DNA from: Vulcaniibacterium thermophilum
GTDB lineage: Bacteria; Pseudomonadota; Gammaproteobacteria; Xanthomonadales; Xanthomonadaceae
Direction: 5' to 3'
DNA: 64,000 nucleotides
Assembly (NCBI RefSeq): GCF_007923255.1
Contig: NZ_VOHJ01000004.1
Span: 98,539 to 162,538, forward strand
This document shows, one piece after another, positions 7,967 through 17,739 of this stretch. The position numbers were made by a program, and so were the translations under genes. The notes under the pieces are model-generated. The model searched no databases and was not told the DNA's origin. It saw only the letters and a program-made list of their open reading frames with translations. How positions within the stretch are numbered: position 1 is the stretch's first letter; the number at the start of each line of letters is the position of its first letter.

Positions 7967-8547
7967 CCCGATTCCGTTCGCTCGCGGCCGCGGCCGCGCT
8001 GTTCGCATGCGCGCTGCCGGCGCTGGCGGCGCCGCCGAGCACCGACCAGGTGCGGCGCATCCGCCAGGTGCTCGGCTTCGACCTGGCGATGCACGCGATG
8101 CTGGACAAGGAGATCGCCAAGGCGGCCGAGCAGCGCAAGTGGGATGCGGGCGGCCGCGCCTGCGTCCGCGACGAGATCGTGCCGGTGCTGTCCGACGCGC
8201 TCGACATAGCGTTCGCGGACCTGTTCGAATCCAGCGAGAACGCGCAGGCGTGGCTCGATTTCGCCGACAAGCCGGCAGGGCGGACGATGATGGAATACGT
8301 GCGCGCCGACGTCGCCGCCTCGGTGCGCGGCGAGGGCGAGAAGCCGGACGCCAGCGCGCTCGCCTCGCAGATGAGCGAGGAGGACCAGATCGAGATGCTG
8401 ACCTTCATCCTCTCGCCGGCGGCGCAGGTGCTGCAGAAGCAGTTCCCCGAGCTCGACCTGCCGGCGGAGCGGCGCGATGCGCTGCAGGCGAAGATCCGCT
8501 CGACCTGCGGCGTCGAGTTCGACGTCGCAGGCGCATTCTCCTCCTGA
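7963..8547 (+). CDS. Exported protein of unknown function between carA and carB
   Basis: 194 residues starting with a classical signal peptide (MTRFRS, an Ala/Leu-rich core, cleavage near LAA at about residue 22). The mature part is mostly helical with many acidic residues and two cysteines (RACVRDE and the C-terminal STCGVEF), which could pair in the periplasm. It has a general resemblance to DUF2059-type exported proteins, but I cannot assign a family. It overlaps the carA stop by four bases and is followed by another small gene, so it is co-transcribed with the car genes although nothing suggests a role in carbamoyl-phosphate synthesis. Confidence 0.8.
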   Translation: MTRFRSLAAAAALFACALPALAAPPSTDQVRRIRQVLGFDLAMHAMLDKEIAKAAEQRKWDAGGRACVRDEIVPVLSDALDIAFADLFESSENAQAWLDFADKPAGRTMMEYVRADVAASVRGEGEKPDASALASQMSEEDQIEMLTFILSPAAQVLQKQFPELDLPAERRDALQAKIRSTCGVEFDVAGAFSS

Positions 8548-8554
8548 GGCGCGG

Positions 8555-8992
8555 ATGCCGGCGCGCGCGCAACGCCGACGCGGTCGCCTGCGCCGGGCGC
8601 TGCTCCTCGCCGCGCTGCTGTCGGCGTATCCCGCGTTCGTGCTCGGCGCCACCTACGCGCAGTTCTTCCGCGCCGGCCTGCCGGGCGGGCGGCACGGACC
8701 GGCGGACGCCTATCGCCACGCGCTGGCCAGCGCGATCGTCGCCTGGACGCTGTCGCCGCGCTGCGTGGAGTGGGTGACGGCGGTGATGGAACGCGACGGC
8801 CGCGGCAACGCGGCGCGTGCGATGGACGCGCACAACAACCGGATCGGCGCGCGCATCGGCGCGCGCGCCGGAAGTTGGGACGACCTGCAGCGCGCGGTGC
8901 GCGAGGCGGTCGACCGGGGCGGCGTGAACGCGCGCTCGCCCGAGCGAATCACCTGGCTCGCGCCCGACGCGTGGCAGGACCGACTGTACTGA
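8555..8992 (+). CDS. Small membrane-anchored protein, DUF6973-like
   Basis: 145 residues with a basic N-terminus and one hydrophobic segment (about residues 14-36) acting as signal or anchor. The soluble part has [10 protein letters not shown] and MDAHNNRIG, a pairing of a DAxRHA helix with a later MDxHNN motif that I associate with DUF6973-type proteins. The spaced Asp/His/Asn residues look like a conserved site, but no activity is known to me. It lies seven bases after the preceding gene and eight before carB, inside the car transcript. Confidence 0.75.
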   Translation: MPARAQRRRGRLRRALLLAALLSAYPAFVLGATYAQFFRAGLPGGRHGPADAYRHALASAIVAWTLSPRCVEWVTAVMERDGRGNAARAMDAHNNRIGARIGARAGSWDDLQRAVREAVDRGGVNARSPERITWLAPDAWQDRLY

Positions 8993-8999
8993 GGACCCT

Positions 9000-11900
9000 A
9001 TGCCCAAGCGCACCGACATCAAGACCATCCTCATCATCGGCGCCGGGCCGATCGTGATCGGACAGGCCTGCGAGTTCGACTATTCCGGCGCGCAGGCGTG
9101 CAAGGCGCTGCGCGAGGAAGGCTTCCGCGTGGTGCTGGTCAACAGCAATCCGGCGACGATCATGACCGATCCGGAGATGGCCGACGCCGTCTACATCGAG
9201 CCGATCAACTGGCAGACGGTCGAGAAGATCATCGCCAAGGAGCGCCCGGACGCGCTGCTGCCGACCATGGGCGGGCAGACCGCCCTCAACTGCGCGCTCG
9301 ACCTGGCCGACCACGGCGTGCTCGAGAAGTACGGCGTCGAGCTGATCGGCGCCTCGCGCGAGGCCATCCGCATGGCCGAGGACCGCGAGCTGTTCCGCGT
9401 GGCGATGGCCGAGATCGGCCTGGAATGCCCGAAGGCGGCGATCGCGCGCAGCTTCGAGGAGGCGGTCGAGATCCAGGCGAAGGTGGGCTATCCGACCATC
9501 ATCCGTCCTTCCTTCACGCTGGGCGGCACCGGCGGCGGCATCGCCTACAACCGCGAGGAGTTCGAGGAGATCGCCAAGCGCGGGCTGGAACTGTCGCCCG
9601 TGCACGAGATCCTGGTCGAGGAGTCGGTGCTGGGCTGGAAGGAGTTCGAGATGGAAGTGGTCCGCGACAAGGCGGACAACTGCATCATCGTCTGCTCGAT
9701 CGAGAATTTCGATCCGATGGGCGTGCACACGGGCGACTCGATCACCGTCGCGCCGGCACAGACGCTCACCGACAAGGAATACCAGCGCATGCGCGACGCC
9801 TCGATCGCCGTGCTGCGCAAGATCGGCGTCGATACCGGCGGCTCCAACGTGCAGTTCGGCATCAACGCGTCGAACGGCCGCATGGTGGTGATCGAGATGA
9901 ACCCGCGGGTGTCGCGCTCCTCGGCGCTGGCGTCCAAGGCGACCGGCTTCCCGATCGCCAAGGTCGCCGCCAAGCTGGCGGTCGGCTACACGCTGGACGA
10001 GCTGAAGAACGAGATCACCGGCGGCATGACCCCGGCCTCGTTCGAACCGAGCATCGACTACGTCGTCACCAAGATCCCGCGCTTCGCGTTCGAGAAGTTC
10101 CCGCAGACCGACGCGCGGCTGACCACCCAGATGAAGTCGGTGGGCGAGGTGATGGCGATGGGCCGCACGTTCCAGGAGTCGCTGCAGAAGGCGCTGCGGG
10201 GTCTCGAGACCGGCAAGGTGGGGCTCGATCCGACCGGCCTGTCGCTCGACGACGCCGAGGATCTCGCGCGGCTGCGTCGCGAACTGAAGGAGCCCGGCCC
10301 CGACCGCGTGTTCTACATCGCCGACGCCTTCCGCGCCGGCATGACGGTCGATGAGGTGTACGCGCTGTCCAAGGTGGACTACTGGTTCCTCGACCAGATC
10401 GAGGACATCGTGCGCGCCGAGAAGGAGGTCGCCGCCGCCGGTCTTTCCTCGTTCGATGCACGGCGGATGCGCGCGCTCAAGCGCATGGGCTTCTCCGACG
10501 CGCGCCTGGCGCAGCTCACCGGCACCGACGAAGGCGCGGTGCGCGCGCTGCGGCGTGCGTTCGGCGTGCGCCCGGTGTACAAGCGCGTCGACTCCTGCGC
10601 GGCCGAGTTCGCCACCACCACCGCCTACATGTACTCGACCTACGAGGACGAGTGCGAAGCCAATCCGTCGAGCCGCGACAAAATCATCGTGCTCGGCGGC
10701 GGTCCCAACCGCATCGGCCAAGGTATCGAATTCGACTACTGCTGCGTGCACGCCGCGCTCGCCCTGCGCGAGGACGGGTTCGAGACCATCATGGTCAACT
10801 GCAACCCGGAGACGGTCTCGACCGACTACGACACCTCCGACCGCCTGTACTTCGAGCCGCTGACGCTCGAGGACGTGCTGGAGATCGTCGATCTGGAGAA
10901 GCCCAGGGGCGTGATCGTGCAGTACGGCGGGCAGACGCCGCTGAAGCTGGCGCAGGCGCTGGAAGCCAACGGCGTGCCGATCGTCGGCACCAGCCCGGAC
11001 AGCATCGACCTCGCCGAGGACCGCGAGCGCTTCCAGAAGCTGGTCAACGACCTCGGCCTCAGGCAGCCGCCGAACCGCACCGCGCGCACGCCCGACGAGG
11101 CGCTGACGCTGGCGCGCGAGATCGGCTACCCGCTGGTGGTGCGCCCGAGCTACGTGCTCGGCGGCCGCGCGATGGAGATCGTCTACTCGGACGCCGACCT
11201 GACGCGCTACATCCGCGACGCGGTGAAGGTCTCCAACGAGTCGCCGGTGCTGCTGGACCGCTTCCTCGACCATGCGGTCGAGGTGGACGTGGACATCATC
11301 GCCGACCGCGACGGCAACGTGCTGATCGGCGGGATCATGGAGCACATCGAGGAGGCCGGCGTGCATTCCGGCGATTCGTCGTGCTCGCTGCCGCCGTACT
11401 CGCTGTCGCCGGCCACCCAGGACCGGCTGCGCGAGCAGGTGATCGCGCTGGCGCGCGCGCTCAAGGTCGTGGGCCTGATGAACACGCAGTTCGCGATCCA
11501 GCAGGAGGAGGACGGCCGCGACACCATCTTCCTGCTGGAGGTGAATCCGCGCGCCTCGCGCACGGTGCCGTTCGTCTCGAAGGCCACCGGCGTGCCGCTG
11601 GCCAAGATCGCCGCGCGCTGCATGGTCGGCCGCACGCTGACCGAGCAGGGCGCGACCCGCGAGGTGATCCCCGCCTACTACTCGGTGAAGGAGGCGATCT
11701 TCCCGTTCGCCAAGTTCCAGGGCGTGGATCCGATCCTCGGTCCGGAGATGCGCTCCACCGGCGAGGTGATGGGCATCGGCCGCACGTTCGGCGCGGCGTT
11801 CGCGCGCGGACACGAGGCCGCCGGCATCAAGGCGCCGGCGCAGGGCAAGGTGTTCATCTCGGTGCGCGATCCGGACAAGCCGCGCGTGCTGCCGGTGGCG

Positions 11901-12248
11901 CAGGAGCTGCTGGCGCGCGGCTACACGCTGGTCGCCACGCGCGGCACCGCCTCCTACCTGCAGGGCAACGGGGTCGCCTGCGAGGTGGTCAACAAGGTGA
12001 TGGAGGGCCGCCCGCACATCGTCGATCTGATCAAGAACGGCGAGATCGTCTATATCATCAACACCACCGAAGGGCGGCAGGCGATCGCCGACTCGTTCTC
12101 GATCCGCCGCGAGGCGCTGCAGCACCGCGTGACCTACTCGACCACGGTCGCCGGCGCGCGCGCGCTGGTGCATTCGCTCGACTGGCGCAACGCGGGTCCC
12201 GTGCTGTCGCTGCAGGAACTGCACGCGGAACTGGCGGCGAACGCTTGA
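9000..12248 (+). CDS. carB: Carbamoyl-phosphate synthase large subunit CarB
   Basis: 1082 residues, full length. It forms carbamoyl phosphate from bicarbonate, ammonia and two ATP together with CarA. Two homologous ATP-grasp halves are visible: the first starts at [23 protein letters not shown] and contains [12 protein letters not shown] and [17 protein letters not shown]. The second starts near residue 560 with [20 protein letters not shown] and contains [11 protein letters not shown] and [18 protein letters not shown]. The C-terminal part ([28 protein letters not shown]) is the MGS-like allosteric domain. The GC-rich antisense strand is open for over 1100 codons but shows no protein-like sequence. 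Confidence 0.98.
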   Translation: MPKRTDIKTILIIGAGPIVIGQACEFDYSGAQACKALREEGFRVVLVNSNPATIMTDPEMADAVYIEPINWQTVEKIIAKERPDALLPTMGGQTALNCALDLADHGVLEKYGVELIGASREAIRMAEDRELFRVAMAEIGLECPKAAIARSFEEAVEIQAKVGYPTIIRPSFTLGGTGGGIAYNREEFEEIAKRGLELSPVHEILVEESVLGWKEFEMEVVRDKADNCIIVCSIENFDPMGVHTGDSITVAPAQTLTDKEYQRMRDASIAVLRKIGVDTGGSNVQFGINASNGRMVVIEMNPRVSRSSALASKATGFPIAKVAAKLAVGYTLDELKNEITGGMTPASFEPSIDYVVTKIPRFAFEKFPQTDARLTTQMKSVGEVMAMGRTFQESLQKALRGLETGKVGLDPTGLSLDDAEDLARLRRELKEPGPDRVFYIADAFRAGMTVDEVYALSKVDYWFLDQIEDIVRAEKEVAAAGLSSFDARRMRALKRMGFSDARLAQLTGTDEGAVRALRRAFGVRPVYKRVDSCAAEFATTTAYMYSTYEDECEANPSSRDKIIVLGGGPNRIGQGIEFDYCCVHAALALREDGFETIMVNCNPETVSTDYDTSDRLYFEPLTLEDVLEIVDLEKPRGVIVQYGGQTPLKLAQALEANGVPIVGTSPDSIDLAEDRERFQKLVNDLGLRQPPNRTARTPDEALTLAREIGYPLVVRPSYVLGGRAMEIVYSDADLTRYIRDAVKVSNESPVLLDRFLDHAVEVDVDIIADRDGNVLIGGIMEHIEEAGVHSGDSSCSLPPYSLSPATQDRLREQVIALARALKVVGLMNTQFAIQQEEDGRDTIFLLEVNPRASRTVPFVSKATGVPLAKIAARCMVGRTLTEQGATREVIPAYYSVKEAIFPFAKFQGVDPILGPEMRSTGEVMGIGRTFGAAFARGHEAAGIKAPAQGKVFISVRDPDKPRVLPVAQELLARGYTLVATRGTASYLQGNGVACEVVNKVMEGRPHIVDLIKNGEIVYIINTTEGRQAIADSFSIRREALQHRVTYSTTVAGARALVHSLDWRNAGPVLSLQELHAELAANA

Positions 12249-12289
12249 ACCGCCCTCGGATCGCGGCACCGCCGCGATCCCGGCACAAT

Positions 12290-12323
12290 CCCGGCCAGGT
12301 GAACGCCTGGCCGGCGCTTTTTT
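12290..12323 (+). terminator. Terminator between carB and greA
   Basis: CCGGCCAGG (12291-12299), a six-base loop, CCTGGCCGG (12306-12314), then CGC and six T residues (12318-12323). The T run ends 16 bases before the greA ATG. A separate nine-bp hairpin, GGATCGCGG/CCGCGATCC (12258-12280), lies just upstream without a T run. A -10-like CACAAT is at 12284-12289, so a greA promoter may be embedded in the terminator region. Confidence 0.8.
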
Positions 12324-12339
12324 GAAGGGAACGAACGCA

Positions 12340-12816
12340 ATGAGAGCACCGTTGACGGCGAAGGGCGCGGCGCGCCTGCGCGCCGAACTCGAAGAGCTGA
12401 AGTCGGTCAAGCGGCCGGCGATCATCGCCGCCATCGCCGAGGCGCGCGCGCACGGCGATCTGCGCGAGAACGCCGAGTATCACGCCGCGCGCGAGCAGCA
12501 GGGCTTCATCGAAGGCCGCATCAAGCTGCTGGAGGGCGAGCTGTCGCACGCCGAGATCATCGACGTGTCGAAGATCAACGCCGGTTCGCGGGTGGTGTTC
12601 GGCGCGACCGTGGTGGTCGCCGACGCCGAAAGCGGCGAGGAGACGACGTACCAGATCGTCGGCGACCTGGAGGCCGACATCAAGCAGGGGCTGATCGCGA
12701 TCACCTCGCCGCTGGCGCGCGCGCTGATCGGCAAGAACGAAGGCGACACGGTGACGCTGGAAGCGCCGGGCGGCCGCCGCGAGTTCGAGATCGTCGAAGT
12801 CCGCTACGAAGGCTGA
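12340..12816 (+). CDS. greA: Transcription elongation factor GreA
   Basis: 158 residues, the standard GreA length. It binds the RNA polymerase secondary channel and stimulates transcript cleavage to rescue backtracked complexes. The N-terminal coiled coil ([13 protein letters not shown] to about residue 75) carries the acidic tip motif ([12 protein letters not shown]), and the C-terminal FKBP-like domain follows ([16 protein letters not shown]). The frame is open to a TTG at 12322, but the ATG at 12340 has AAGGGA upstream and gives the canonical N-terminus. Its stop overlaps the next ATG by one base (TGATG). greA next to rpfE and recJ is the xanthomonad arrangement. Confidence 0.97.
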   Translation: MRAPLTAKGAARLRAELEELKSVKRPAIIAAIAEARAHGDLRENAEYHAAREQQGFIEGRIKLLEGELSHAEIIDVSKINAGSRVVFGATVVVADAESGEETTYQIVGDLEADIKQGLIAITSPLARALIGKNEGDTVTLEAPGGRREFEIVEVRYEG

Positions 12817-13745
12817 TGCGCGACACGCTGCTGCTGCCGCCGCGCGGGCGCTTCGCCGGAGTCGCGCTGCCGGCGCCGGTGGCGCGTGCGCTGGGGCGCG
12901 CACGGCAGGCGACGCTCGACCCCCCGGGCGCGGAAGCGGCGGCAGGCGTGTTCGAGGTGCTGCCGCGCGGCTGGCCTGCGGCGGCGGCGACGCGGCAGCG
13001 CGACTGCGGCGATGCGGCCGGAAGCCTCTGGCTCCGCGCCGATCCGGCGCACGTGCGGCCCGACATCAACGGCGCGCGCCTGCTGGGATACGGGCCCGCG
13101 CTCGGACTGACCGCGGAGGACGTCGATGCGCTGCTGCCCGCGCTGCGGCCGCTGTTCGGCGATGCGGGTTACGCGCTCGACGCGCCCACGCCGACGCGCT
13201 GGTATCTGCGCCTGCCGGCCGGCGCGCGCCTTCCGCGCTTCGTCGCGCCGGAAACGGCGCTCGGCGAGGACCTGTTCGACCACCTGCCGGGCGCCGACGA
13301 CACCGGACCCGAGGCGCGCCGCTGGCGCGCGCTGCTGAGCGAGGCGCAGGTGGTGCTGCACAACCATCCGCACAACCGGCGCCGGCTCGACAGCGGCCGG
13401 GTCGCGGTGAATTCGCTGTGGTTCTGGGGCGGCGGCGCGCTGCCGCAGACGGTGCGCAGCGCCCATGCCGCGATCCACACCGACGACGAGGTGCTCGACG
13501 CGTTCGCGCGGCTCGCGCGCACCCCCGTTTCGCCATTGCCCGAGCGCTGGAGCGCGGGCAGCGGCGGACGGCTGTTCGACCTGCGCGCGCGGCGCGACGC
13601 CGAGGCGCTGCTGCGCGACTGGATCGCCCCGCTGGCGGACTCGCGCATGCCCGCCGAACTGCGCTTCGCCGACGGCGCCGCGTTCGTGCTCGATCCCGCG
13701 CAGCGCTGGCGTTTCTGGCGCGCGCCGTTGTCGATGCTCGCATGA
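12816..13745 (+). CDS. rpfE: RpfE-family protein (phosphoglycerate mutase-related)
   Basis: 309 residues, cytoplasmic. Position between greA and recJ and the motifs PALRPLFGDAGYALDAP, TRWYLRLP, LLSEAQVVLHNHPHN and NSLWFWGGG match the xanthomonad RpfE family, which databases often label as a phosphoglycerate mutase-like or ApgM-related protein. The HNHPxN and NSLWFWGGG segments are the most conserved and probably form a metal or phosphate site. RpfE was named from the regulation-of-pathogenicity-factors cluster, but its biochemical role is not settled. It is translationally coupled to greA before it (TGATG) and to recJ after it (ATGA). Confidence 0.75.
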   Translation: MRDTLLLPPRGRFAGVALPAPVARALGRARQATLDPPGAEAAAGVFEVLPRGWPAAAATRQRDCGDAAGSLWLRADPAHVRPDINGARLLGYGPALGLTAEDVDALLPALRPLFGDAGYALDAPTPTRWYLRLPAGARLPRFVAPETALGEDLFDHLPGADDTGPEARRWRALLSEAQVVLHNHPHNRRRLDSGRVAVNSLWFWGGGALPQTVRSAHAAIHTDDEVLDAFARLARTPVSPLPERWSAGSGGRLFDLRARRDAEALLRDWIAPLADSRMPAELRFADGAAFVLDPAQRWRFWRAPLSMLA

Positions 13746-15454
13746 TCCGCACCGTCGCCCTGCGCCGTCGCGAATGCGGCGAGATCGGCGAGTGGCCGGC
13801 GCACGTGCCGCCGCTGCTGCGCCGGATCTACGCCGCGCGCGGCGCGACCCGCATCGAGCTCGCGCAGCCGCGGCTTGCGCATCTGCTGCCGCCGGACGGG
13901 CTGCTCGATCTGGACGCGGCGGTCGCGCTGCTCGGCGATGCGATCGAGCGCGATGCGCATATCGTGGTGGTCGGCGATTTCGACTGCGACGGCGCGACGG
14001 CCTGCGCGGTCGGCGTGCGCGGGCTGCGCATGCTCGGCGCGCGCCGTGTCTCGCACGCGGTGCCGAACCGGATGGTGCACGGCTACGGTCTGTCGCCGCC
14101 GCTGGTGGACGAGCTGGCCGCGCTCGAACCCGATCTGCTGGTGACCGTCGATCACGGCATCGCCTGCCACGCCGGCATCGCCGCGGCCAAGGCGCGCGGC
14201 TGGCGGGTTCTGGTGACCGATCACCATCTGCCCGGACCGACGCTGCCGCCGGCGGACGCCATCGTGAATCCCAACCGTCCCGGCGACGCTTTCCCGAGCA
14301 AGGCGATGGCGGGGGTGGGGGTGATGTTCTACGTGCTGCTGGCGCTGCGGCGGCATCTGCGCGAACGCGGGCGGCTGCCCGAGCCGGCGCCGGATCTGGC
14401 CGCGCTGCTCGACCTGGTCGCGGTCGGCACCATCGCCGATCTGGTGCCGCTGGATACCAACAACCGCGCGCTGGTGTCGGCCGGGCTGCGCCGCCTGCGC
14501 GCGGGGCAGGGGTGCGCGGGGCTGCGCGCATTGATCGAGGTGTCGCGTCGCGACGCCGTGGTGCTGACCGCCGCCGACATCGGCTATGCGATCGCGCCGC
14601 GGCTCAACGCCGCCGGGCGACTCGAGGACATGAGCCTGGGCATCGCCTGTCTGCTCGCCGAGGACATGGCGCAGGCGCGCGACATCGCGCAGACGCTGGA
14701 CGAAATCAACGCCGAGCGCCGCGCCGTGCAGCAGCAGATGACCGAGGAGGCGGAAGCCGCGGTCGCGCGCATCGCGCTGGACGGCACGCTGCCGCCGGTG
14801 CTGTGCCTGTACGACCCGGAGTGGCATCCGGGCGTGGTGGGGCTGGTGGCGTCGAAGCTGAAGGAGCGTCTGCATCGCCCGGTGATCGCGTTCGCCCCGG
14901 CCGAGCCCGCGGCGTCCAGCCTGCGCGGCTCGGCGCGCTCGATTCCCGGCTTCCACATCCGCGACGCGCTGGCGACCGTGGCCGCGGCGCGCGCCGAGCT
15001 GCTCGAGCGGTTCGGCGGCCACGCGATGGCGGCCGGCCTGTCGCTGCGCAGCGATGCGCTGGCGGCGTTCCGCGCCGCGTTCGAGGAATGCGCCGCGCGT
15101 CTGCTGACGCCCGAGCTGCTGCAGGCCGAGCTGCACAGCGACGGCGAACTGGCGCTCGACGAGTTCACCCGCGGCCATGCGGAGTGCCTGCGCGACGGCG
15201 GGCCGTGGGGCATGGGCTTCCCCGAACCGCAGTTCGACGGCGTGTTCGAGGTGCTCGGCTGGCGGGTGGTCGGCGGCCGCCACCTGCGCATGGAGCTGGC
15301 CTGCGGCGGCCGCCGGCTCGATGCGATCGAGTTCGGCGGCTGGAGCGGAACGGCGCCGCCGGCGCGCGTGCGCCTGGTGTTCCGGCTGGAGCCGGACGAC
15401 TGGCGCGGCGGCGATGCGGTGCAACTGGTCGTCGTCCACCGCGAACCCGCCTGA
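13742..15454 (+). CDS. recJ: Single-stranded-DNA-specific exonuclease RecJ
   Basis: 570 residues, near the E. coli length of 577. It degrades single-stranded DNA 5' to 3' in recombination and mismatch repair. DHH-family metal-binding motifs are present: VVVGDFDCDGATA (motif I), TVDHGIACH (motif II), VTDHHLPG (motif III, DHH) and NPNRPG. A DHHA1 domain follows in the C-terminal half (GVVGLVASKLKERLHRPVI, RFGGHAMAAGLS). The ATG overlaps the rpfE stop as ATGA. The gene ends 15 bp from a convergent acyltransferase. Confidence 0.95.
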   Translation: MIRTVALRRRECGEIGEWPAHVPPLLRRIYAARGATRIELAQPRLAHLLPPDGLLDLDAAVALLGDAIERDAHIVVVGDFDCDGATACAVGVRGLRMLGARRVSHAVPNRMVHGYGLSPPLVDELAALEPDLLVTVDHGIACHAGIAAAKARGWRVLVTDHHLPGPTLPPADAIVNPNRPGDAFPSKAMAGVGVMFYVLLALRRHLRERGRLPEPAPDLAALLDLVAVGTIADLVPLDTNNRALVSAGLRRLRAGQGCAGLRALIEVSRRDAVVLTAADIGYAIAPRLNAAGRLEDMSLGIACLLAEDMAQARDIAQTLDEINAERRAVQQQMTEEAEAAVARIALDGTLPPVLCLYDPEWHPGVVGLVASKLKERLHRPVIAFAPAEPAASSLRGSARSIPGFHIRDALATVAAARAELLERFGGHAMAAGLSLRSDALAAFRAAFEECAARLLTPELLQAELHSDGELALDEFTRGHAECLRDGGPWGMGFPEPQFDGVFEVLGWRVVGGRHLRMELACGGRRLDAIEFGGWSGTAPPARVRLVFRLEPDDWRGGDAVQLVVVHREPA

Positions 15455-15469
15455 GCCGGCGCGCGGGAC

Positions 15470-16657
15470 TCAGCCGGTCGATGCCGTGGCCGGCCGCGCT
15501 GCCGGCGCCGACCGCGCCTGCGCCGGCAGCCCGAACAGCGGCCGCAGCGGCTTCACGCGCCGGATCGCCTCGTACGCGGCGAAGCACAGGCCGAACGTGA
15601 CCACCACCAGCAGCAGCCCCTCGATTCCCGGCGCGAGCGCCAGCGGCTTGAGGTTGTGCGCCAGCACCACGATCACCGTCTGGTGCAGGATGTAGACGGG
15701 ATACACCGCCGGGGTCAGGTAGTTCAGCACCCGGCTCGGCCCGCGCACCCATCCGCGCGCGAAACCGAGCACGGCGACGATCGCGCTCCACTGCATCGCG
15801 CCCCACACCAGCCGCATCGCCTGCCGGAGCAGGTCCGTCGGCGGGTTCTGCTCGTCGTGGAGCCCGTAATAGACCATCAGCCCCGCATACGCGCCGACCG
15901 CCAGTCCGAGCGCGGGCCATCGCAGCCGCCGCACATTGTCCCAGACCGCATCCGCGCGCGCGATCGCGAAGCCCAGCGCGAAGACGGGCAGGTACTGCAC
16001 GTGGTTGTAGACGTCGTCGACCAGCGCATGGGTCGACCCGAACCGGTCGAGCAGCAGCACCCGCGCCAGCCCCAGCCACAGGATCGGCCACAGCAGCAGG
16101 CCGATGCCGCCGAACGCGCGGTCGCGCAGGCAGGCGAGGGCGGTCCGCGCCCGCTCCGGCAGCGCGCGCGCCAGCAGCACCACCGGCAGGGTGTAGACCC
16201 ACAGATAGGCCAGGAACCACAGATGGTTCCAGGTCGGCAGGGTCAGGCAGTCGCCGTCGCGGCAGAAGCCGTCGTAGCCCTGCAGATAGAGCCGGTAGAA
16301 CGCGGGATAGCCGTCGTGGTAGCCGCCCGGCAGCTTCTCCACCACTTCGTAGTACGCCTGCGGCGGCACCACCACCAGCATGCCGAACGCCAGCGGCAGC
16401 AGCAGGCGCCAGGAGCGCGCGCGGAGGAAACCGTCGCGCTTGCGTCCGAACATGAACGCGGTCGCCGCGCCCGACACCAGGAACAGCAGCGACAGCCGCC
16501 AGGGCGCCGTCAGCAGCATCAGCGGTTCGAGCGCCGGCCCCGCCTGCGGACTTTTGACGTGCCAGTCCCAGCTCACGTAGTACATGCCCACGTGGTAGAG
16601 CACCAGCAGGCCGAACGCGGCCACCCGGACCGCATCGAGGTCGTAACGTCGGTCCAT
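15470..16657 (-). CDS. Membrane acyltransferase family 3 protein
   Basis: 395 residues with about ten to eleven hydrophobic segments, typical of the acyltransferase-3 family that O-acylates sugars, glucans or lipids at the membrane. The N-terminus (RYDLDAVRVAAFGLLVLYHVGMY) carries the family's early Arg and catalytic-type His (LYH), and WNHLWFLAYLWVY and YPVYILHQTVIVV are further family hallmarks. It resembles the OpgC/MdoC branch most, but the acceptor cannot be told. ATG 16657 is chosen because GGGAGGTG lies just before it; a much longer upstream frame is not credible. It is divergent from the LytTR gene and interrupts the recJ-prfB order. Confidence 0.85.
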   Translation of the reverse strand: MDRRYDLDAVRVAAFGLLVLYHVGMYYVSWDWHVKSPQAGPALEPLMLLTAPWRLSLLFLVSGAATAFMFGRKRDGFLRARSWRLLLPLAFGMLVVVPPQAYYEVVEKLPGGYHDGYPAFYRLYLQGYDGFCRDGDCLTLPTWNHLWFLAYLWVYTLPVVLLARALPERARTALACLRDRAFGGIGLLLWPILWLGLARVLLLDRFGSTHALVDDVYNHVQYLPVFALGFAIARADAVWDNVRRLRWPALGLAVGAYAGLMVYYGLHDEQNPPTDLLRQAMRLVWGAMQWSAIVAVLGFARGWVRGPSRVLNYLTPAVYPVYILHQTVIVVLAHNLKPLALAPGIEGLLLVVVTFGLCFAAYEAIRRVKPLRPLFGLPAQARSAPAARPATASTG

Positions 16658-16798
16658 GCGGCACCTCCCGATCGGAAGGCGCGAGGGTGCGCGCAGCGCC
16701 GGCGGGCAGGGGGCGCCAGGTGACGGCGAGCGGCGGCGCGGTGACGAGCCGCGGGCGCGCGGGGACGAATCGCGGACGGGCCGGCGCCCGCCGGCGCC

Positions 16799-16804
16799 TA
16801 GAAT
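16799..16804 (+). promoter_or_regulatory. -10 box of the LytTR gene, leaderless type
   Basis: TAGAAT ends seven bases before the ATG at 16812, so the transcript should start at the initiation codon. A second in-frame ATG at 16803 lies inside this box, which argues against it being the start. No good -35 was found. Confidence 0.5.
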
Positions 16805-16811
16805 GCGCGCG

Positions 16812-17687
16812 ATGGATGCCCGCACGCCCCCGACCTCCGCGCCGATCTGGCGCAGCCGCACCCTGCAGATCGGCTTCTGGGTCGGCATGAGCCTGATCCA
16901 CGCCGTCAGCAACAGCCTGACGGTCAACATGGACATCCGCCGGCTCGGCCTGCCGATCGCCCCCTGGGAGCCGGTGGTCTGGGAGTTCAGCAGCAACCTG
17001 GTGCTGCTGGCGCTGGTGCCGGCGGTGGTCGCCTTCACCCGCCGCTTCCCGCTTCACTGGGACACCTGGCGTCGCCAACTGCCCTGGCACCTGGTCGCCA
17101 GCGTGGTGTTCTCGGTGACCCACGTGCTGGCCATGGTCGCGCTGCGCAAGCTGGCCTACGCCACCCAGGGCGACAGCTACGGCTTCGGCGCCTGGCCGCG
17201 CGAGCTGGCCTACGAGTACCTCAAGGACGTGCGCACCTACGCCTCGATGGTGGTCATCGTCGAGACCTACCGCCTGTTCCTGCGCCGCCTGCAGGGCGAG
17301 GCCCGCCTGCTCGACCCGCCCGAGGACGGCGAGCCGGTGGAGCCGGTGGACCGGCCCGAGCGGTTCCTGGTCCGCAAGCTCGGCCGCGAGTTCCTGATCG
17401 CCGCCGCCGACATCGAATGGGTGCAGGCCGCGGGCAACTACGTCAACCTGCGCGTGCGCGGCCACGACTACCCGCTGCGCAGCACGGTGGCCGGGCTCGA
17501 GGCGCGGCTCGACCCGGGCCGGTTCGCCCGCATCCACCGCAGCTACATCGTCAATCTCGACCTGCTGGCCGCGATCGAGCCGCAGGACACCGGCGATGCC
17601 CGGGTGCACCTGAAGGACGGCACCGTGCTGCCGTGCAGCCGCCGCTACCGCGATGCCCTGCGTTCACGTCTGGCCGCGGCCGCCTGA
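16812..17687 (+). CDS. Membrane-anchored LytTR-domain transcription regulator (RpfD-like position)
   Basis: 291 residues. The first half has four hydrophobic segments (about residues 17-35, 55-75, 96-116 and 138-158), and the C-terminal third is a LytTR DNA-binding domain (FLVRKLGREFLIAAADIEWVQAAGNY, then RSTVAGLEARL and IHRSYIVN), the fold that binds direct repeats in promoters. There is no receiver domain, so the input is probably at the membrane. In Xanthomonas a LytTR protein named RpfD is encoded in the rpf cluster near prfB, as I recall. This gene sits between recJ and prfB and may be its counterpart. It is divergent from the acyltransferase gene, a possible target. Confidence 0.8.
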   Translation: MDARTPPTSAPIWRSRTLQIGFWVGMSLIHAVSNSLTVNMDIRRLGLPIAPWEPVVWEFSSNLVLLALVPAVVAFTRRFPLHWDTWRRQLPWHLVASVVFSVTHVLAMVALRKLAYATQGDSYGFGAWPRELAYEYLKDVRTYASMVVIVETYRLFLRRLQGEARLLDPPEDGEPVEPVDRPERFLVRKLGREFLIAAADIEWVQAAGNYVNLRVRGHDYPLRSTVAGLEARLDPGRFARIHRSYIVNLDLLAAIEPQDTGDARVHLKDGTVLPCSRRYRDALRSRLAAAA

Positions 17688-17739
17688 GCCGCGCGCCTGC
17701 TAGAATTCCGCTCCTTTTGTTTGGTGCCGGACAGGTTCG

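Noticed and set aside
8949..12434. Antisense open frame of over 1100 codons opposite carB.
   Set aside because: The protein is His/Arg/Ala/Val-rich with no domain, a typical shadow of a GC-rich gene, and carB on the other strand is certain.
12816..13745. Calling this gene a true phosphoglycerate mutase.
   Set aside because: No histidine-phosphatase RHG motif or independent-mutase metal site was seen; position and sequence fit the RpfE family.
16803..16811. An earlier ATG at 16803 as the LytTR start.
   Set aside because: It lies inside the TAGAAT -10 box, so it would not be transcribed from that promoter.
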